Assembly: GCA_023678885.1 (NCBI GenBank)
Contig: CM042996.1
Coordinates: 15,744,602 to 15,808,601, forward strand
From: Pogostemon cablin
Lineage: Eukaryota; Streptophyta; Magnoliopsida; Lamiales; Lamiaceae
Reading direction: 5' to 3'
DNA: 64,000 nucleotides
Position numbers and translations under genes: made by a program. This document shows positions 35,554 through 46,899 of this stretch, piece by piece. The notes below the pieces were generated by a model. That model did not search any database, had not been told where the DNA came from, and saw nothing but the letters and a program-made list of their open reading frames with translations. Every line of letters begins with the position of its first letter. Position 1 is the first letter of the stretch.

Positions 35554-35778
35554 TGTTAAATGACCACCTCATCTAAAAGCTTAAACTTATAGAGAGGAGT
35601 ACCATTTAATATTTAATTAATGCACTCTAACATGTCCCCTCACATGCAGGCGGAGAATTTTTGCCTCAAACCTTGCATGTGGAATTTTCTCATAAATGGG
35701 TGGCGGTGAGGTTCGAACCCTGGACCTTTGTTAACCATGAGCTCTGATACCATGTTAAATGATCACCTCATCTAAAAG
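35554..35778 (-). mobile_element. TRIM element with 79-bp LTR, truncated
   Basis: Complete LTR at 35554-35632 (TGTTAAATGACC to CTCTAACA). On the minus strand a purine tract (GTGAGGGGACA) borders this LTR, and at the other side an initiator-Met primer site (TGGTATCAGAGC, 35752-35741) borders the second LTR, of which only 35753-35778 remains before copia sequence begins. The internal part is about 120 bp. Confidence 0.75.
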
Positions 35779-36420
35779 AATTTACTGATAGATAATAAAT
35801 TTTTAGTCAGCCCAGGCACAACAAGAACATCCTGCAATGTTATATCACTACTAATAGATAAAGACCCTTTATGAGATATTGAGATAGTTTCACCATTACC
35901 AACTTGGACGTGATCTGATCTTGAGTAAGATGAGGCGGAGTCCAGACGGTTGACATCAGACGTCATATGTGCTGAAGCCCCAGTGTCCAAGAACCAATCC
36001 GACACATTATCAGAAGAAAGAGAACATCTAGTAGAAAATGCTTCAGCCAAGTTTGCTGTAGGGGCTCGTGAGGTCGTTCAAAGTATCGATCAAAACGGCG
36101 CGGACAATCAAAAGCCTGATTATCAGTTTCTTGATGACAAAGCTGACAGAAAGGAGGCCAAAAATTGTTGTTCCGACGGCCCTGTCAGCAGCCTCGGTCC
36201 CGATTATTGTTACTGCCGTGACCGCGGTAAAAAGAAGGACGAGAACTGCTGCTGCCTCGTCCTCGTGTAACAGCAGCAAAGGCAGGCTGGACAATCGGAG
36301 AGTCATCAACAATTTTCTGGAACAATTCGTGACTTTGAGCCAGTGCCAATAATGTGTGAAAGTCCGAAAGAGGATCTTGGGCCAACTAAGCGGCTGTGAA
36401 GTTTGAGAATGATGAACCTA
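35779..36420 (-). pseudogene. Ty1/copia gag-pol fragment: zinc knuckle and protease
   Basis: Minus-strand frames show a gag tail (36385-36190, with RGRGSSSSRPSFYRG), a CxxC knuckle (CQLCHQ near 36155) and the aspartic protease with catalytic DTGA (SDWFLDTGASAHMTS, 36000-35950), continuing to GLTKNLLSISK at 35780. Frame changes separate the parts. It ends where the TRIM LTR begins; integrase and reverse transcriptase are missing. Confidence 0.8.
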
Positions 36421-36539
36421 GATACCGGCCATATTCTTGATTCGCCTACTGTTGCTTTTACTCCTGTTACAAAAAAATAAAAAAATATGCTAAACATCTT
36501 TGCTATATTTATTCAGAGAAGGGGACCACCGAGTTTTAA

Positions 36540-36780
36540 AAAGTGAACTCGGTTTATACATTAAGTTAATGGAGTTAGTCTCCTGTGATCAACCGAGTTT
36601 ATAGTGTAAATCTTGTGGTCTTCTCTTTAATTTAAACCCCGAGCAATATATAAGATATATAGAATTGGAACGGAGGACCACAAGATTTAGAGTAAGAAAA
36701 GATCAAGATTTACATATTAATTTATGTAAATCAAATTTATATGAGTGTTTCTGAAGTTAATGAGGCAACTTTTTTATTAA
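36540..36780. mobile_element. Possible MITE with ATCTTGTGGTC arms
   Basis: AAATCTTGTGGTCTTCT (36615) faces GAGGACCACAAGATTTA (36683). Related single arms lie near 34230 and 35496. Ends not defined. Confidence 0.4.
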
Positions 36781-36920
36781 TTAACTGCCACTTTTCATGT
36801 TTCACCTTTTAAGTTCATCGTTTAAATAACAGATCATTTGATTAAACAATTTAAATTAATATACTAATATATGTATATAGACAATACAAAAATGTTGTTG
36901 AATAGAGATCAGTATTAGGG

Positions 36921-37125
36921 CGGTACGGATCTCCGAATCCTGTTATATTTTGGTGTTACCTCTTTTATTATAGATTGTTGGATGATTGATACATATCATA
37001 AAATAAAATTTATATTCTAAAAGAAAATACTAACCATAAAGGGAAAGGTACGTTGAGATTTTCCTCCCTAAATATTCATCTAATGCGTATAATAAAAGAT
37101 GTAATATCAAAATATAACAGAAATC
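36921..37125. mobile_element. MULE-like MITE, family A copy 4
   Basis: 205 bp, terminal repeats with CCTGTTATATTTTGGTGTTA and its decayed complement. 9-bp duplications GTATTAGGG (36912-36920) and GTATTAGAG (37126-37134). Confidence 0.75.
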
Positions 37126-37142
37126 GTATTAGAGAGACCTCT

Positions 37143-38953
37143 TGTTGAGAGTGGAATTTCACGTATTTTAACTCTCACATTACATCGTTTTTTATAGAAT
37201 GTTGCCATGATTTCATGTAGAATGGTGTGGTTATCATATCTTGAATAATTAAGATGCTACTAAGGTGTTTTGTTGAGTTTTGAAGGGTAAAATATGATCA
37301 AAAGTTTAAAGTTGGAATGAAGAGTGAAAGTGTGAAGGAATGCTAAAAAACACACGTCGATGTTGTGTGATTTTTCTATATTCGTGTAGAAGTCCAAATT
37401 TATCATGTGATATATTTTTGGAAAGCCATGGAAGATATGATCATTTTGGAGTAAAAATTACTCAAATCAGAGTTCGTATGAGGAAGTTATGCTCAAAATG
37501 GTGAGGTCGCGTAATGCAGTCTGCAGCTCGGCAGACCACTCGGGAGGCAGCTCGGCTCGAGCTGGACCCACTTTGGTCGACTTTTTGGCTGAGTTGGGAT
37601 CCTATGAAACCCTCGGGACATTAGCTTTTCATTCGTATGCGGCTCGGTACCGTTCGGCAACATCTAGACCCAGCACAACTCGAGTAGGGTGCCGAGCGGG
37701 TGCTTTTAGGGCCCAGTTGCGGCCTGTTCGATAAAGCACTGTATTTACACCATTCACATCGTGTTTTGGCTTAGAATTGACACGAAAAAATCTTTACAAC
37801 AGTCCAAGATATAAAAAGGGGAATCACCACATAATTGAGGGGGACCCGCTCACATCCATCGCCACTTCTCTCATAAATTCCACACACATCAGATTCAAAT
37901 CTGACTTTCATCATCCATCCACCTTCAAGGGAGTTCCAAGTGCTAATTGAGGGAGATCGGACGATCGAAGAGACGAAGAAGGAACGTGGAACTACGCTTA
38001 CGCTAGGGTTTCGTGTTTCTTATCTTTTCCTTCCTTTTATCTTGATTTTTGGTATGAATGCATAGTCATGAGTGTTCTTTGTAACCTCATGGGCTAATTT
38101 CTTATACAGTTCTAGGCTTAGATTGTTAGATTGAATTGATATGGAAACCTAGATCGAAATTGTGATTTTATGTAGTTGACATTCTGATTTTACTTATTTT
38201 ATTCAGACTTGCTTATTTGCTTCGTAACGTTTTCATAGTAAATTCATGTCATCTGCTATAATGCTTGATTTATTATGTTAGCTTATGTGCGTTCATAATT
38301 GTTATTGACTATCTGTTAGGGGTTAAGGTAGTTCCGCTATAAACACTCTAATCCCATGAACTGGTAAATCAGATACTTGAACTGTTTAGTGGAACAATGC
38401 AATTAAGACTTTCAAGTAGGAAGTGGATAGAGCCTTGTAATACTTTCAGAAAATATCTTGTTAGTCAAACTTGCCATCCGGAGGTATTATTATTTGCTTT
38501 GATTAGTATCTAGGAAGGGGGCTTGGTAATATTCACACACCTTAGGATTTAAACAAGATTATATTGTTAGCTTTGAATCGGGTCATATCTGGAGAAAAAA
38601 CATGGTTATGTGGTGTATTTTAAAAAATCTGCATAAATGAATAATTGAAAGTCTAGAAATTCAAATTAATTGATCTATACCTGATACATTAGAACTGTTG
38701 TTTGTCTCTTGATTCACACTTGAATTATTTTTCTTTACTTTATTTATTGAGTTATTTATTATTTCACTATCTTAGTTAATTAAATTGACAACTCTTGAAA
38801 ATCGATTACCTAATTCTGATTAGTTAGTAATTATTAAAAAATAAATAATTGACTATCCTTTTGGGATCGATAATTTAACTTGATTGCTTGCTGCTACAAT
38901 TGATATTCTTCATACTTGAGGATTTAATTGAAGTGCGTAAAAAACGTCTATCA
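37143..38953 (+). mobile_element. Solo gypsy-type LTR, 1,811 bp
   Basis: Begins TGTTGAGAGTGG and ends AACGTCTATCA, with a perfect 5-bp target duplication CCTCT at 37138-37142 and 38954-38958, and no internal region attached. It has a TATA box (GATATAAAAAGG near 37810) and a leader, and ends with GGGATCGATAATTTAACTTG and GTGCGTAAAAAACG phrases as in long gypsy LTRs. It contains a GC-richer stretch with a short frame (37489-37734) that I regard as non-coding. Confidence 0.75.
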
Positions 38954-38977
38954 CCTCTTAAATTGAAACGTCTTTTA
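38842..38977 (+). repeat. 136-bp direct repeat, left copy
   Basis: Covers the last 112 bp of the solo LTR plus 24 bp of flank. The right copy is 39289-39425, about ten differences. Confidence 0.85.
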
Positions 38978-39288
38978 TTGAAAGCAAAATAATATGATAT
39001 TAATTCAAATTGCAAGAACAGAAGCTGTCGAGAAGGCCATCCACACATGACGAAGGCTCGACCCAACAATGAGGGCTACTGAAAGAACGTGCTGCCCTAG
39101 CAATACGGTGTGCCAATAGGTTGGCACTACGTCGAACAAGCTTGACCGAAAATAACGAACAAGAGGAAAGAACAATTTTACAAGTAAACAAAAAATTACC
39201 AAACACTGAATCATATGTGCTAGACTTTTGCAGAACATCATAGACTATTTTAGAATCAATTTCCATCACTACCTTTTCATAACCTAAA
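38978..39288 (-). pseudogene. LINE RNase H fragment between 136-bp direct repeats
   Basis: Minus strand encodes about 89 residues of the plant LINE RNase H C-terminus: MEIDSKIVYDVL, then a region ending FSVKLVRRSANLLAHRIAR, then WVEPSSCVDGLL. 5'-truncated. No poly(T) is seen on its left (3') side. Confidence 0.8.
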
Positions 39289-39425
39289 TAAATAATTGAC
39301 TGCCTTTTTGGGATCGATAATTTAATTTGGTTGCTTGCCGATACAATTGATATTCTTCATACTTGAGAATTTAATTGAAGTGCGTAAAAAAACGTCTATC
39401 ACCTCTCAAATTGAAACGTCTTTTA
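39289..39425 (+). repeat. 136-bp direct repeat, right copy
   Basis: Second copy of the LTR end plus flank; includes the CCTCT target duplication of the solo LTR. Confidence 0.85.
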
Positions 39426-39585
39426 AGAGTGCATTTCAAAATATCAAGGCTAATTGTATATTTCTAAATCATTTATTTTTAAAATCAAATTTTAAAACCC
39501 ATTTAAATTAGAAACAATATATGTTTGTATTGAGTTTTGTACAAACATATACTCAATTCTATTTTTTATTTTAAATGCCAATTTG

Positions 39586-40560
39586 AAATAGGATCAATAA
39601 TTACTAAGTACAAAATGTATTTAAGTATTACTAAATGATATATTCGCTTCAAAAAATTATTGATAAATACAAAATTATACTCCCTTCGTCCGATTTTAAG
39701 ATGTCCGTTTGCTTTTTGCACGTGAATTAAGGAGTATTATTATTATATGTAAAGTGGGTAGTTGTATTAGAGAGAAGTGATGAGTCATATTGTGTACTTT
39801 TTTACTAAATAGGGGAAATAAATACATTTGAACCGGACGCTAAAAATAGTAAAATTGACACCTTAGAAGCGGACGGAGGGAGTATTTTATTTTGCCCATA
39901 ATATCCATATCATCCGCATATTAGTGTGCATTGTTAAGAGATAAACAAAAATACACAATTAATTATTCTTACTTATATACAATAGTGTGAATTCGTGAGA
40001 AAGAAACAAATATGCGATTAAATTTTCAATATAATATATGTTCATGTTTGTTGTTAAGAGATAAATAGAAAATACGTGATTAAATTCAAGAATGGGTTAT
40101 TCCTTGAATAGCATCCATTGTTTTTTGATCAAATTGAAAAAACAAAAATAATGTTCATTCCACATTAGTGTGTATTGTTAAAAGATAAACAAAAATATGC
40201 GATCAAGTATTCTTACTAATGTACAGTAGTGTGCATTCATGAGAAAAAACAAATACACAATTAAATTTTCAATATAATATATACATTAATGTGCATTGTT
40301 AAGAAAGAAATAGAAAATACGCGATTAAATTGAAGAAATGATTGTTCCTTAATTCTCTCACCCATTATCTGATTTAGTATACACTAGTGTTCAATGAAAT
40401 TATTGTTAAATACAAATGTTGAATATTAATGATTGTAAATAAGACTAGAAAAAATATGTTATGTATATATTAATAATTATGTTATATCAATATATTTATT
40501 TATAATTAGGCTATACTTACGCATATAAGTAATAAGACCTTTAAAATACTATTTGAAATC
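39586..40560 (-). mobile_element. Second copy of the 4.5 kb gypsy LTR family
   Basis: Aligns with 4540-5560: AAAATGTATTTAAG, GATATATTCGCTTC, the same MITE position, then ATTAGTGTGCATTGTTAAGA-type subrepeats to 40340 and a shared tail near 40380-40520. No primer site or gag adjoins, so a solo or partial LTR. Confidence 0.65.
39678..39884. mobile_element. Stowaway-type MITE inside the second LTR copy
   Basis: TA-flanked; ends TACTCCCTTCGTCCGATTTT and GCGGACGGAGGGAGTA. Same position in the LTR as the MITE at 4652, but a different interior. Confidence 0.85.
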
Positions 40561-41165
40561 TTATACCAATATTCTCTAGTTGTGATTTTCTGAAGGAAAG
40601 TGATAAAATAAAATAAAATAATAATAATAATAATAACGCTCAATTACAAATTTTATTGATTCTCAGTCACAAATGTCAATAAATTATTTTATTCTCAATT
40701 AATATTATTTCTCATCTTCAATTATTTTGTTTCATATCAAATAATAATTTCGTATACACAAATTATCACTCATATCTTATATTGATGTGATGTAAAGTTA
40801 AATTTCACTTAATAAAAAAACTCAAAATAATTTATATAGTTTTCAAATTCTAGATTTTTGAAAAGTAACTTTAAGAAACTGGAGTAGGAGTAGGAGTAGT
40901 AAGTTCTAACCACAAGTAAAATAATAGCCATAACAATTGCGGGGCATTGTATCACGTGACATTATTTATATATTTTTTTAAATAATTATTTTTATTAAAG
41001 ATATAAATTATATAATATATTACTCCAGTTTTTATTAAAAATATTATTATTATTATTATTTATTTTGTAATATAAATTGTTCATAAAATAATAATTTATA
41101 CATTATCAAATTTCATTATAAATTTAAGTATCACTTTTTATTAAAATATTATTATTATTTATTCA
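40561..41165. other. AT-rich intergenic stretch with ATT microsatellites
   Basis: Short (TAA)n/(ATT)n runs at 40610-40636 and 41040-41060; no gene. Confidence 0.5.
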
Positions 41166-41170
41166 TAATG

Positions 41171-41430
41171 CAGTGACGGATCTAGAATTCTACGGTGGGG
41201 TGAGCTAAGTTTATTAAAAATAATAATAATTAATATATATATATATAATATTTATTGTAATTGGCTCATAAAATAATTTGAGAAGATATATTTATTTTTT
41301 GACTTCCTTTGGATGACCTTAAAAATATTTTTATATTAGGCTAAACTTAAAAATACAATTAATTTATATATAATGTAATGGACTTTTCGTGGGTAGCCCG
41401 GGGCTGCCCTCAAGTAAATCCACCCCCTAA
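41171..41430. mobile_element. Possible MULE/hAT-type MITE with CAGTGACGGATC end
   Basis: Starts CAGTGACGGATCTAG and ends AAGTAAATCCACCCCC, inverted-repeat-like ends of a common plant element class. Target duplication not resolved. Confidence 0.45.
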
Positions 41431-41899
41431 TATAATGTGAGATAATTTCGTACAAATATTGGCATGATAATATTTTTTTATCGATAAATATTAGTTAGTA
41501 GTTAGTTTATCAAGCACCTGAATCACAATATTAAAATGGTAACATGGTACTTAGTATATTTATGTGATGAACAAAATATTTTACTACCTATTAAAACACA
41601 TAATTTGTAAACTTAAATGGCAATGGTAATTTATAAATAATAATTTATAATAAAATTCGTCATAAATACTAGTACTAGTTTTTTTTTTTTTCATTTAATA
41701 AATTTGGATGGTTTTATCCTTACCCTACATTCATGTCGGCAGTCCTGGTCAAGATAAGCTTTTGGCAATTGGAAAAAAAACAAACTTAAAGTTGATTGCA
41801 ACATTTACAATTTATATTTTATATAATGCAGTATTGCTTTTTGCAGCTACGCTATACATGTGTAAAATTAGCACACAGTACACGCTAAAATAGGACACA
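41431..41899. other. AT-rich intergenic stretch
   Basis: A 61-codon open frame at 41708-41893 has no recognisable domain; not called as a gene. Confidence 0.45.
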
Positions 41900-42180
41900 T
41901 CTATATACAAATTATAAATAAAAATATATTATATCATTATGAGTAAAAATATATATAATTTAATTGTTAGTTTTTTAATGAAAAATTGAGTGTAAAAAAA
42001 ATACAATTATAAAAAAATATGTATACACTATTGAATAAAAAGTTATACACATATGAATGTTAGTTTTTTAATGAAAGTGTGAAAAAAGTATACAATTATT
42101 ACAAAATATTTATACAAAATAGAATAACATATATACAAAATAAAATAAAAAGTTATACACATATGGGTACACCGAATATA
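41900..42180. mobile_element. GGTGCACC-ended MITE, family B copy 3 (inverted, truncated)
   Basis: Right end GGGTACACCGAATATACAC is the complement of the family B left end; interior TTATACACATATG words match. The left terminus is missing. Confidence 0.5.
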
Positions 42181-42241
42181 CACTCTTAATTTTATTTGGA
42201 AAAAATATCGTGTAAGACGATACTTGTGTGAAATGATATAT

Positions 42242-42474
42242 GGCAAAAACTTGTGTGTCTGGGGGCACGCCGTGCGCCCATACTCTTCAATATTAAATTA
42301 TATACCTTTTAGTATAAAGACGTGCAACTCTTTATTTTCTAGAAAAAAATAAAAAATATTAATAAAAAGTGTATACCTTTTAGAACGAAACATTGTACCC
42401 TTATTAGTTAAAATGTATACCCTTTAGAATAAAATAGTTTACCCTTACACACTCTGTGTATCTGGGAATACAAG
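42242..42474. mobile_element. MITE family C, copy 1
   Basis: Begins GGCAAAAACTTGTGTGTCTG and has ATACCTTTTAGAACGAAA in the middle; matches 51490-51755. Confidence 0.6.
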
Positions 42475-42506
42475 AGACCAACTCATGATATATATATGGA
42501 ACCGGT

Positions 42507-43539
42507 AAGGGCCGATCCTATAAAAGTATTGGCTTGAGTTGAACTTTTAAATGAGGCCCCTAAATTTTATTTTAATTATATTAAATCAAAATTACTATAA
42601 AATCTTTAAAGTTTAAACCATAGTTCAAAGAGTTGGTATGTGAATTGAGTTCACATATTAATCATGTTTTTTTAAACTTACTCTTTGGTACCTAACAATT
42701 TATTTTTTAAAAAATATTATATTTTATTAAGAAAGAATAATAGTTTATTTTTTTTAAGAATAATTTTTCTTATACTAAAGTGAAATCGGTAGGAAAAGAG
42801 GTTATCTATAAATCCAGTTGCATAATTATTTTTCATATTCAAAGTATTTATGTTAAACACTATTTAGTACTAAAAGAAATTTGATTTTAAAATATTATTC
42901 AATTTTTAGAATAATATAAATTCAATAAAAACGTATAAATTTTTTTTAATTCAAATAAAATTGAGAATTAAAAGGATAAAAAAATTTGTGATAATAGACA
43001 AATATACCCAACTCTCCATATCCAAAAATCATTACCAATAACTCAAAAAAACTTCTATCTTTTTTAACCAAAACTCCCCTAAAAAGATCATTATACCCCT
43101 CCTCCAAAATTAAAAAAATTTCTAAGTCTAAATCCATTCATCCACACACCACACTGCCGCCAGCAATCACCGCCAACGTGACCCACACCCACCGCCGGGC
43201 CGCCGCCAGCCGTGTGGGTGACCCACACCGTGACCCGTGTGGGTGACCTAAATAGGAGACACATTGGGTATTGATTTTGAATAGTAAGGGTAAATATGTC
43301 AAAAAAAAGTACAATATTATGTAAAAAAGAAAGAATAATAAAAAAGTGTTTGTAAAGATATTGCATAATGAATTTTGTATATTATTTCAATTCTCCCAAA
43401 AAATTTTTTGTGTATTTAGAGCTGCTAAAGGGGAAAAAAAAGGAAATTATTGTTTCGATAATATAATTGATTTGAATAATTTTAGTAGAGTTAGTAAAAT
43501 ATATCCAATTTAATTTAAATAAAATAATTTATAAATATA

Positions 43540-43584
<45 letters not shown>

Positions 43585-43668
43585 ATTTTTTTAAAAAAAA
43601 CAATGGGCCCTATAAATTTCAGGGTCCTGGGTTGACCGCCTCACGCACCTCAAGGAAGGCATAGCCTT
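42507..43668. mobile_element. MULE-like non-autonomous element, 1,162 bp
   Basis: Starts AAGGGCCGATCCTATAAAAG and ends GGAAGGCATAGCCTT; flanked by the perfect 9-bp duplication GGAACCGGT (42498-42506, 43669-43677). A 110-bp GC-rich island (43140-43250) and an (AT)n run (43546-43579) lie inside. No transposase seen. Confidence 0.75.
43546..43579. repeat. (AT)n microsatellite
   Basis: About 16 AT units inside the MULE-like element. Confidence 0.9.
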
Positions 43669-43805
43669 GGAACCGGTTAAAATTGATTAGAAATACGTTT
43701 ATTAATAGTTAAAATATATGTTTAAAATATAATAAATGATATATTAAAGTGTGATTATTGACTTGTATTAATTAATATATTTTACCTATATTATAATAAA
43801 TATAA

Positions 43806-43890
43806 TACTCCCTTCATCCTATTGAAACATATGCGTTTTCTTTGTAAATTACAAAAGAAGCGCGCACGTTTCAATGGGATGAAGAGAGTA
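43806..43890. mobile_element. Short palindromic Stowaway-type MITE (85 bp)
   Basis: Ends TACTCCCTTCATCCTATTGA and TCAATGGGATGAAGAGAGTA; close relative of 16590-16676. Confidence 0.8.
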
Positions 43891-44059
43891 TCTCATTTAT
43901 ATCCGTATGATGGGAGGTTGCCCTTTTATTTAGTAAGTATTCCCTCTGTTTTTTTTTTAAGTGTTGTATTTCTTTTTCCATGTAAATTAAGAGATATACT
44001 CATTTCATCCCTAAACTACGTACTTATATTTGCTTTTTGCACATATATTAAATAGTGGA

Positions 44060-44406
44060 GTTGATATTAGGTGCACCCCGATGCAAAGGTACACTCATAT
44101 GTATATAATTTTTTATTCTATTTTGTATACATGTTTCTTAATAATTGTATATTTTTTTCAAACTCAAATTTTTATTAAAAAAAAATAGCATCTATATTTG
44201 TATAACTTTTTATTTAATAGTGCATAGTACATATTTTTTAATAGTTGTATATTTTTTTACACTCAATTTTTCATTAAAAAAACTAACAAACAAATTGTAT
44301 ACATTATTGTTTATAATTGTATATATTTTTGTTTATAATTTTATACGTTTATGAAAGTGGGTGCACCGTATTTTGGGGTGCACCCAGGTGCACAGTAGTA
44401 TTAACC
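44060..44406. mobile_element. GGTGCACC-ended MITE, family B copy 2
   Basis: Begins GTTGATATTAGGTGCACC and ends GGTGCACAGTAGTATTAACC; imperfect terminal inverted repeats, 347 bp. Confidence 0.75.
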
Positions 44407-44568
44407 TAAAGAGTATAATATTTTAATGTTTAGTGAAGTGGGAGAAATATATTTAAATGTGTAGGGGGTAATGTAGTATGTGGATCCCTGTGGATATAAT
44501 AATTATTTTGCGTGGATCTCATCTATAAAAAAAAGAATGTATATTTTGTTTTGGGTTAAACCAAAATA

Positions 44569-44570
<2 letters not shown>

Positions 44571-44622
<52 letters not shown>
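44571..44622. repeat. (AT)n microsatellite
   Basis: About 25 AT units. Confidence 0.95.
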
Positions 44623-44625
<3 letters not shown>

Positions 44626-44795
44626 GTGGGTGATAAAAGTAATAATATTTATTTGTTTTGCGTGGGTTGTTTTTACAAAAAGAAAAATGCATCGCTCATA
44701 CATATCGACACAAATTAAAATTTTCGTTTCTATATGATTTTTCAATTTTAATCTTTTATTTGTAGGCTAGCTAGATTAGCTCTACTAGTTCTATA

Positions 44796-45029
44796 TACTC
44801 TCTCTATCCCAAATCGTAATACTCATGTTTGTTTTTTTATATGAAAATGTTAAGAAATATTTCCTTCGTCTCATAATTTAAAATTAATAGATATATTAAT
44901 ATAATGTGTGGATCAATGAAGAGAAATATAATTAATTAGTGTGGATCATTTTTAAAAAATAAAATCATAACTATTAAAGTGAGAGTTCAAAACGGAAATG
45001 TGTAATTATTTTTGTGGGAAGGAGGAGTA
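44796..45029. mobile_element. Composite Stowaway-type MITE
   Basis: Ends TACTCTCTCTATCCC and GGGAAGGAGGAGTA, with a second end-like motif (TTCCTTCGTCTC) at 44862, suggesting one copy inside another. Confidence 0.5.
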
Positions 45030-45053
45030 AATACTAGAAGACATAATTTATGA

Positions 45054-45706
45054 GTTGGATGTAATCGAATCGAATCGAGTCGAACACTACTAGGTTTGAG
45101 TATTCGTTTGTTAAGGAATTATTGAACTCGAGCCCGAGCTCAAACTCGTCAAGAAAAAAAAATCGAACTCGACCTCGAACTCAAACTGTTTGTTAAGGCT
45201 CACGAACGTGTTCACGAACAAATAAAGTAACTTTGTTATGAACATTTTTTCATGAACATTTAAATATTTTTGTTCGTAAATATTAAAAGAACTTTTGGTT
45301 TCTAAACATCTAATGTTATTCATAATATTAAATAAATAAACTAACAAAATATAATAATAAACGTTACAAAATTATTTAAATATTTAAATAAAGACATAAG
45401 TTATTATCATATTTGTGTGGTTTAATATAAAATATTTAATTATTGAATATTAATAAATAAATAATAATATATAATACTAAAAAATTATTATAAAATTTAC
45501 GAACACGTTTGCGAGCCATTAACGAATATGTTCGCGAGCTTTCAAGCCGAACACCCTTAGATTTGATTTTGACTTGATAGACTATTCGAACTCAAAATTT
45601 AAGTTTAGTTTAGTTTGTTAAGGTTAACGAACGAGCTCGAACGAACACTTTATCAAATCGAGACCTGAATAGTTTGCGAACGGTTTGATTCGCATACATC
45701 CCTATA
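45054..45706. repeat. Dispersed repeat rich in TCGAGCTCG/TTCGCGAAC words
   Basis: Contains GAACTCGAGCCCGAGCTC, CTCACGAACGTGTTCACGAA and GTTCGCGAGC; an inverted relative is at 62062-62672. Non-coding. Confidence 0.6.
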
Positions 45707-46671
45707 AGTTGATATCAATCATTTTACGTTGTTAATTTTGACCTCTCTTTTGTACGCTTTATTCAGTCTACTTTTTTGAGGCGATATTTAAGAATAAGAT
45801 CAATGGATTAAAAAAATCCTCATCACATTCATTTAAATGATAAATTTATTGATACATATATAAAAGCAAACTTAAATTTTTACTTCTGTTTTCAATTTTT
45901 TTTTAATTTTATTCTATTTAGAAATAATTCAATTTTAATCTTGACCGTCCAATTAATGCATTTGATTTCAAAATTTTTAATTATACTAATAATAATGGAT
46001 TTCATTATTTAAATTTTAATTTTTTTTTCAATTTTAATCTTAATCGTCCAAATGTTGCTATTGATTTCAATCATAAAATTTAATTATACTAATAATTGAT
46101 ATTATTATTTAAATTTTACTTTTTTTATTTTACAATATAAATTTGGTAAATATGAAATATTTTTTGGTATATTTGACTAATTTTTAATCAATATATACTT
46201 AATATATATTGTTAATTTCTATTTTTATCTTCAATTTTTCTCCATCTTTTCAATTTTATTAAATTTAATTTTCATTCAATTTTAATCTTGACCGTCTATT
46301 ACTTATGATCTCAATTATGAATCTTATTTATGCTAATAATAATAAATTATTTATTTATTTTTTAATTAACAATATAAATAAATTTGATAAATATGAAAAA
46401 TATTATTGTCATATATTCTACTAATTTTTAATAAATATACTAATATTAATAATATCAAATCTTACAATGCAATCTTTGGTAATTTTCCACCTTTTTTCTT
46501 ATGTCGTTGATTGCATTCAATCACGATCGTTCATCCTTTCAAATCATTCTATATAAATTGTTTCATTACCTAATCAAATCCTTACTCTATTTTTATTTTT
46601 TTGTGCTTCTTCTTTTTATTCTCTATATTTCACTTTCATACTATTTATAATCTACTTTAATTTGTTTTATC

Positions 46672-46884
46672 TTTTAATCCATGTCCCAATTTTTGCACGT
46701 GGATTAAAGAGTATTATTATTTAATGTATAGTTAGTAGTTGTATTAGTGAGAGTGTGTGCTCCATATTTTAATTGTATTAGAGGGGGTGTGTGGGTCTCA
46801 TGTGTGTAAAAAATGAAATGGAATCCTTTGGTTGGGACGACCAAAATAGAAAAAAGACCCTCTTTACATGGGATAGAGGGAGTA
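46672..46884. mobile_element. Stowaway-type MITE inside H3
   Basis: Right end GGGATAGAGGGAGTA; interior GCACGTGGATTAAAGAGTAT as in other copies; left end eroded. Confidence 0.6.
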
Positions 46885-46899
46885 TACTTTACTTTTACT

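Noticed and set aside
37489..37734. 81-codon frame as a gene
   Set aside because: It lies inside the solo LTR in its GC-richer part and has no recognisable domain.
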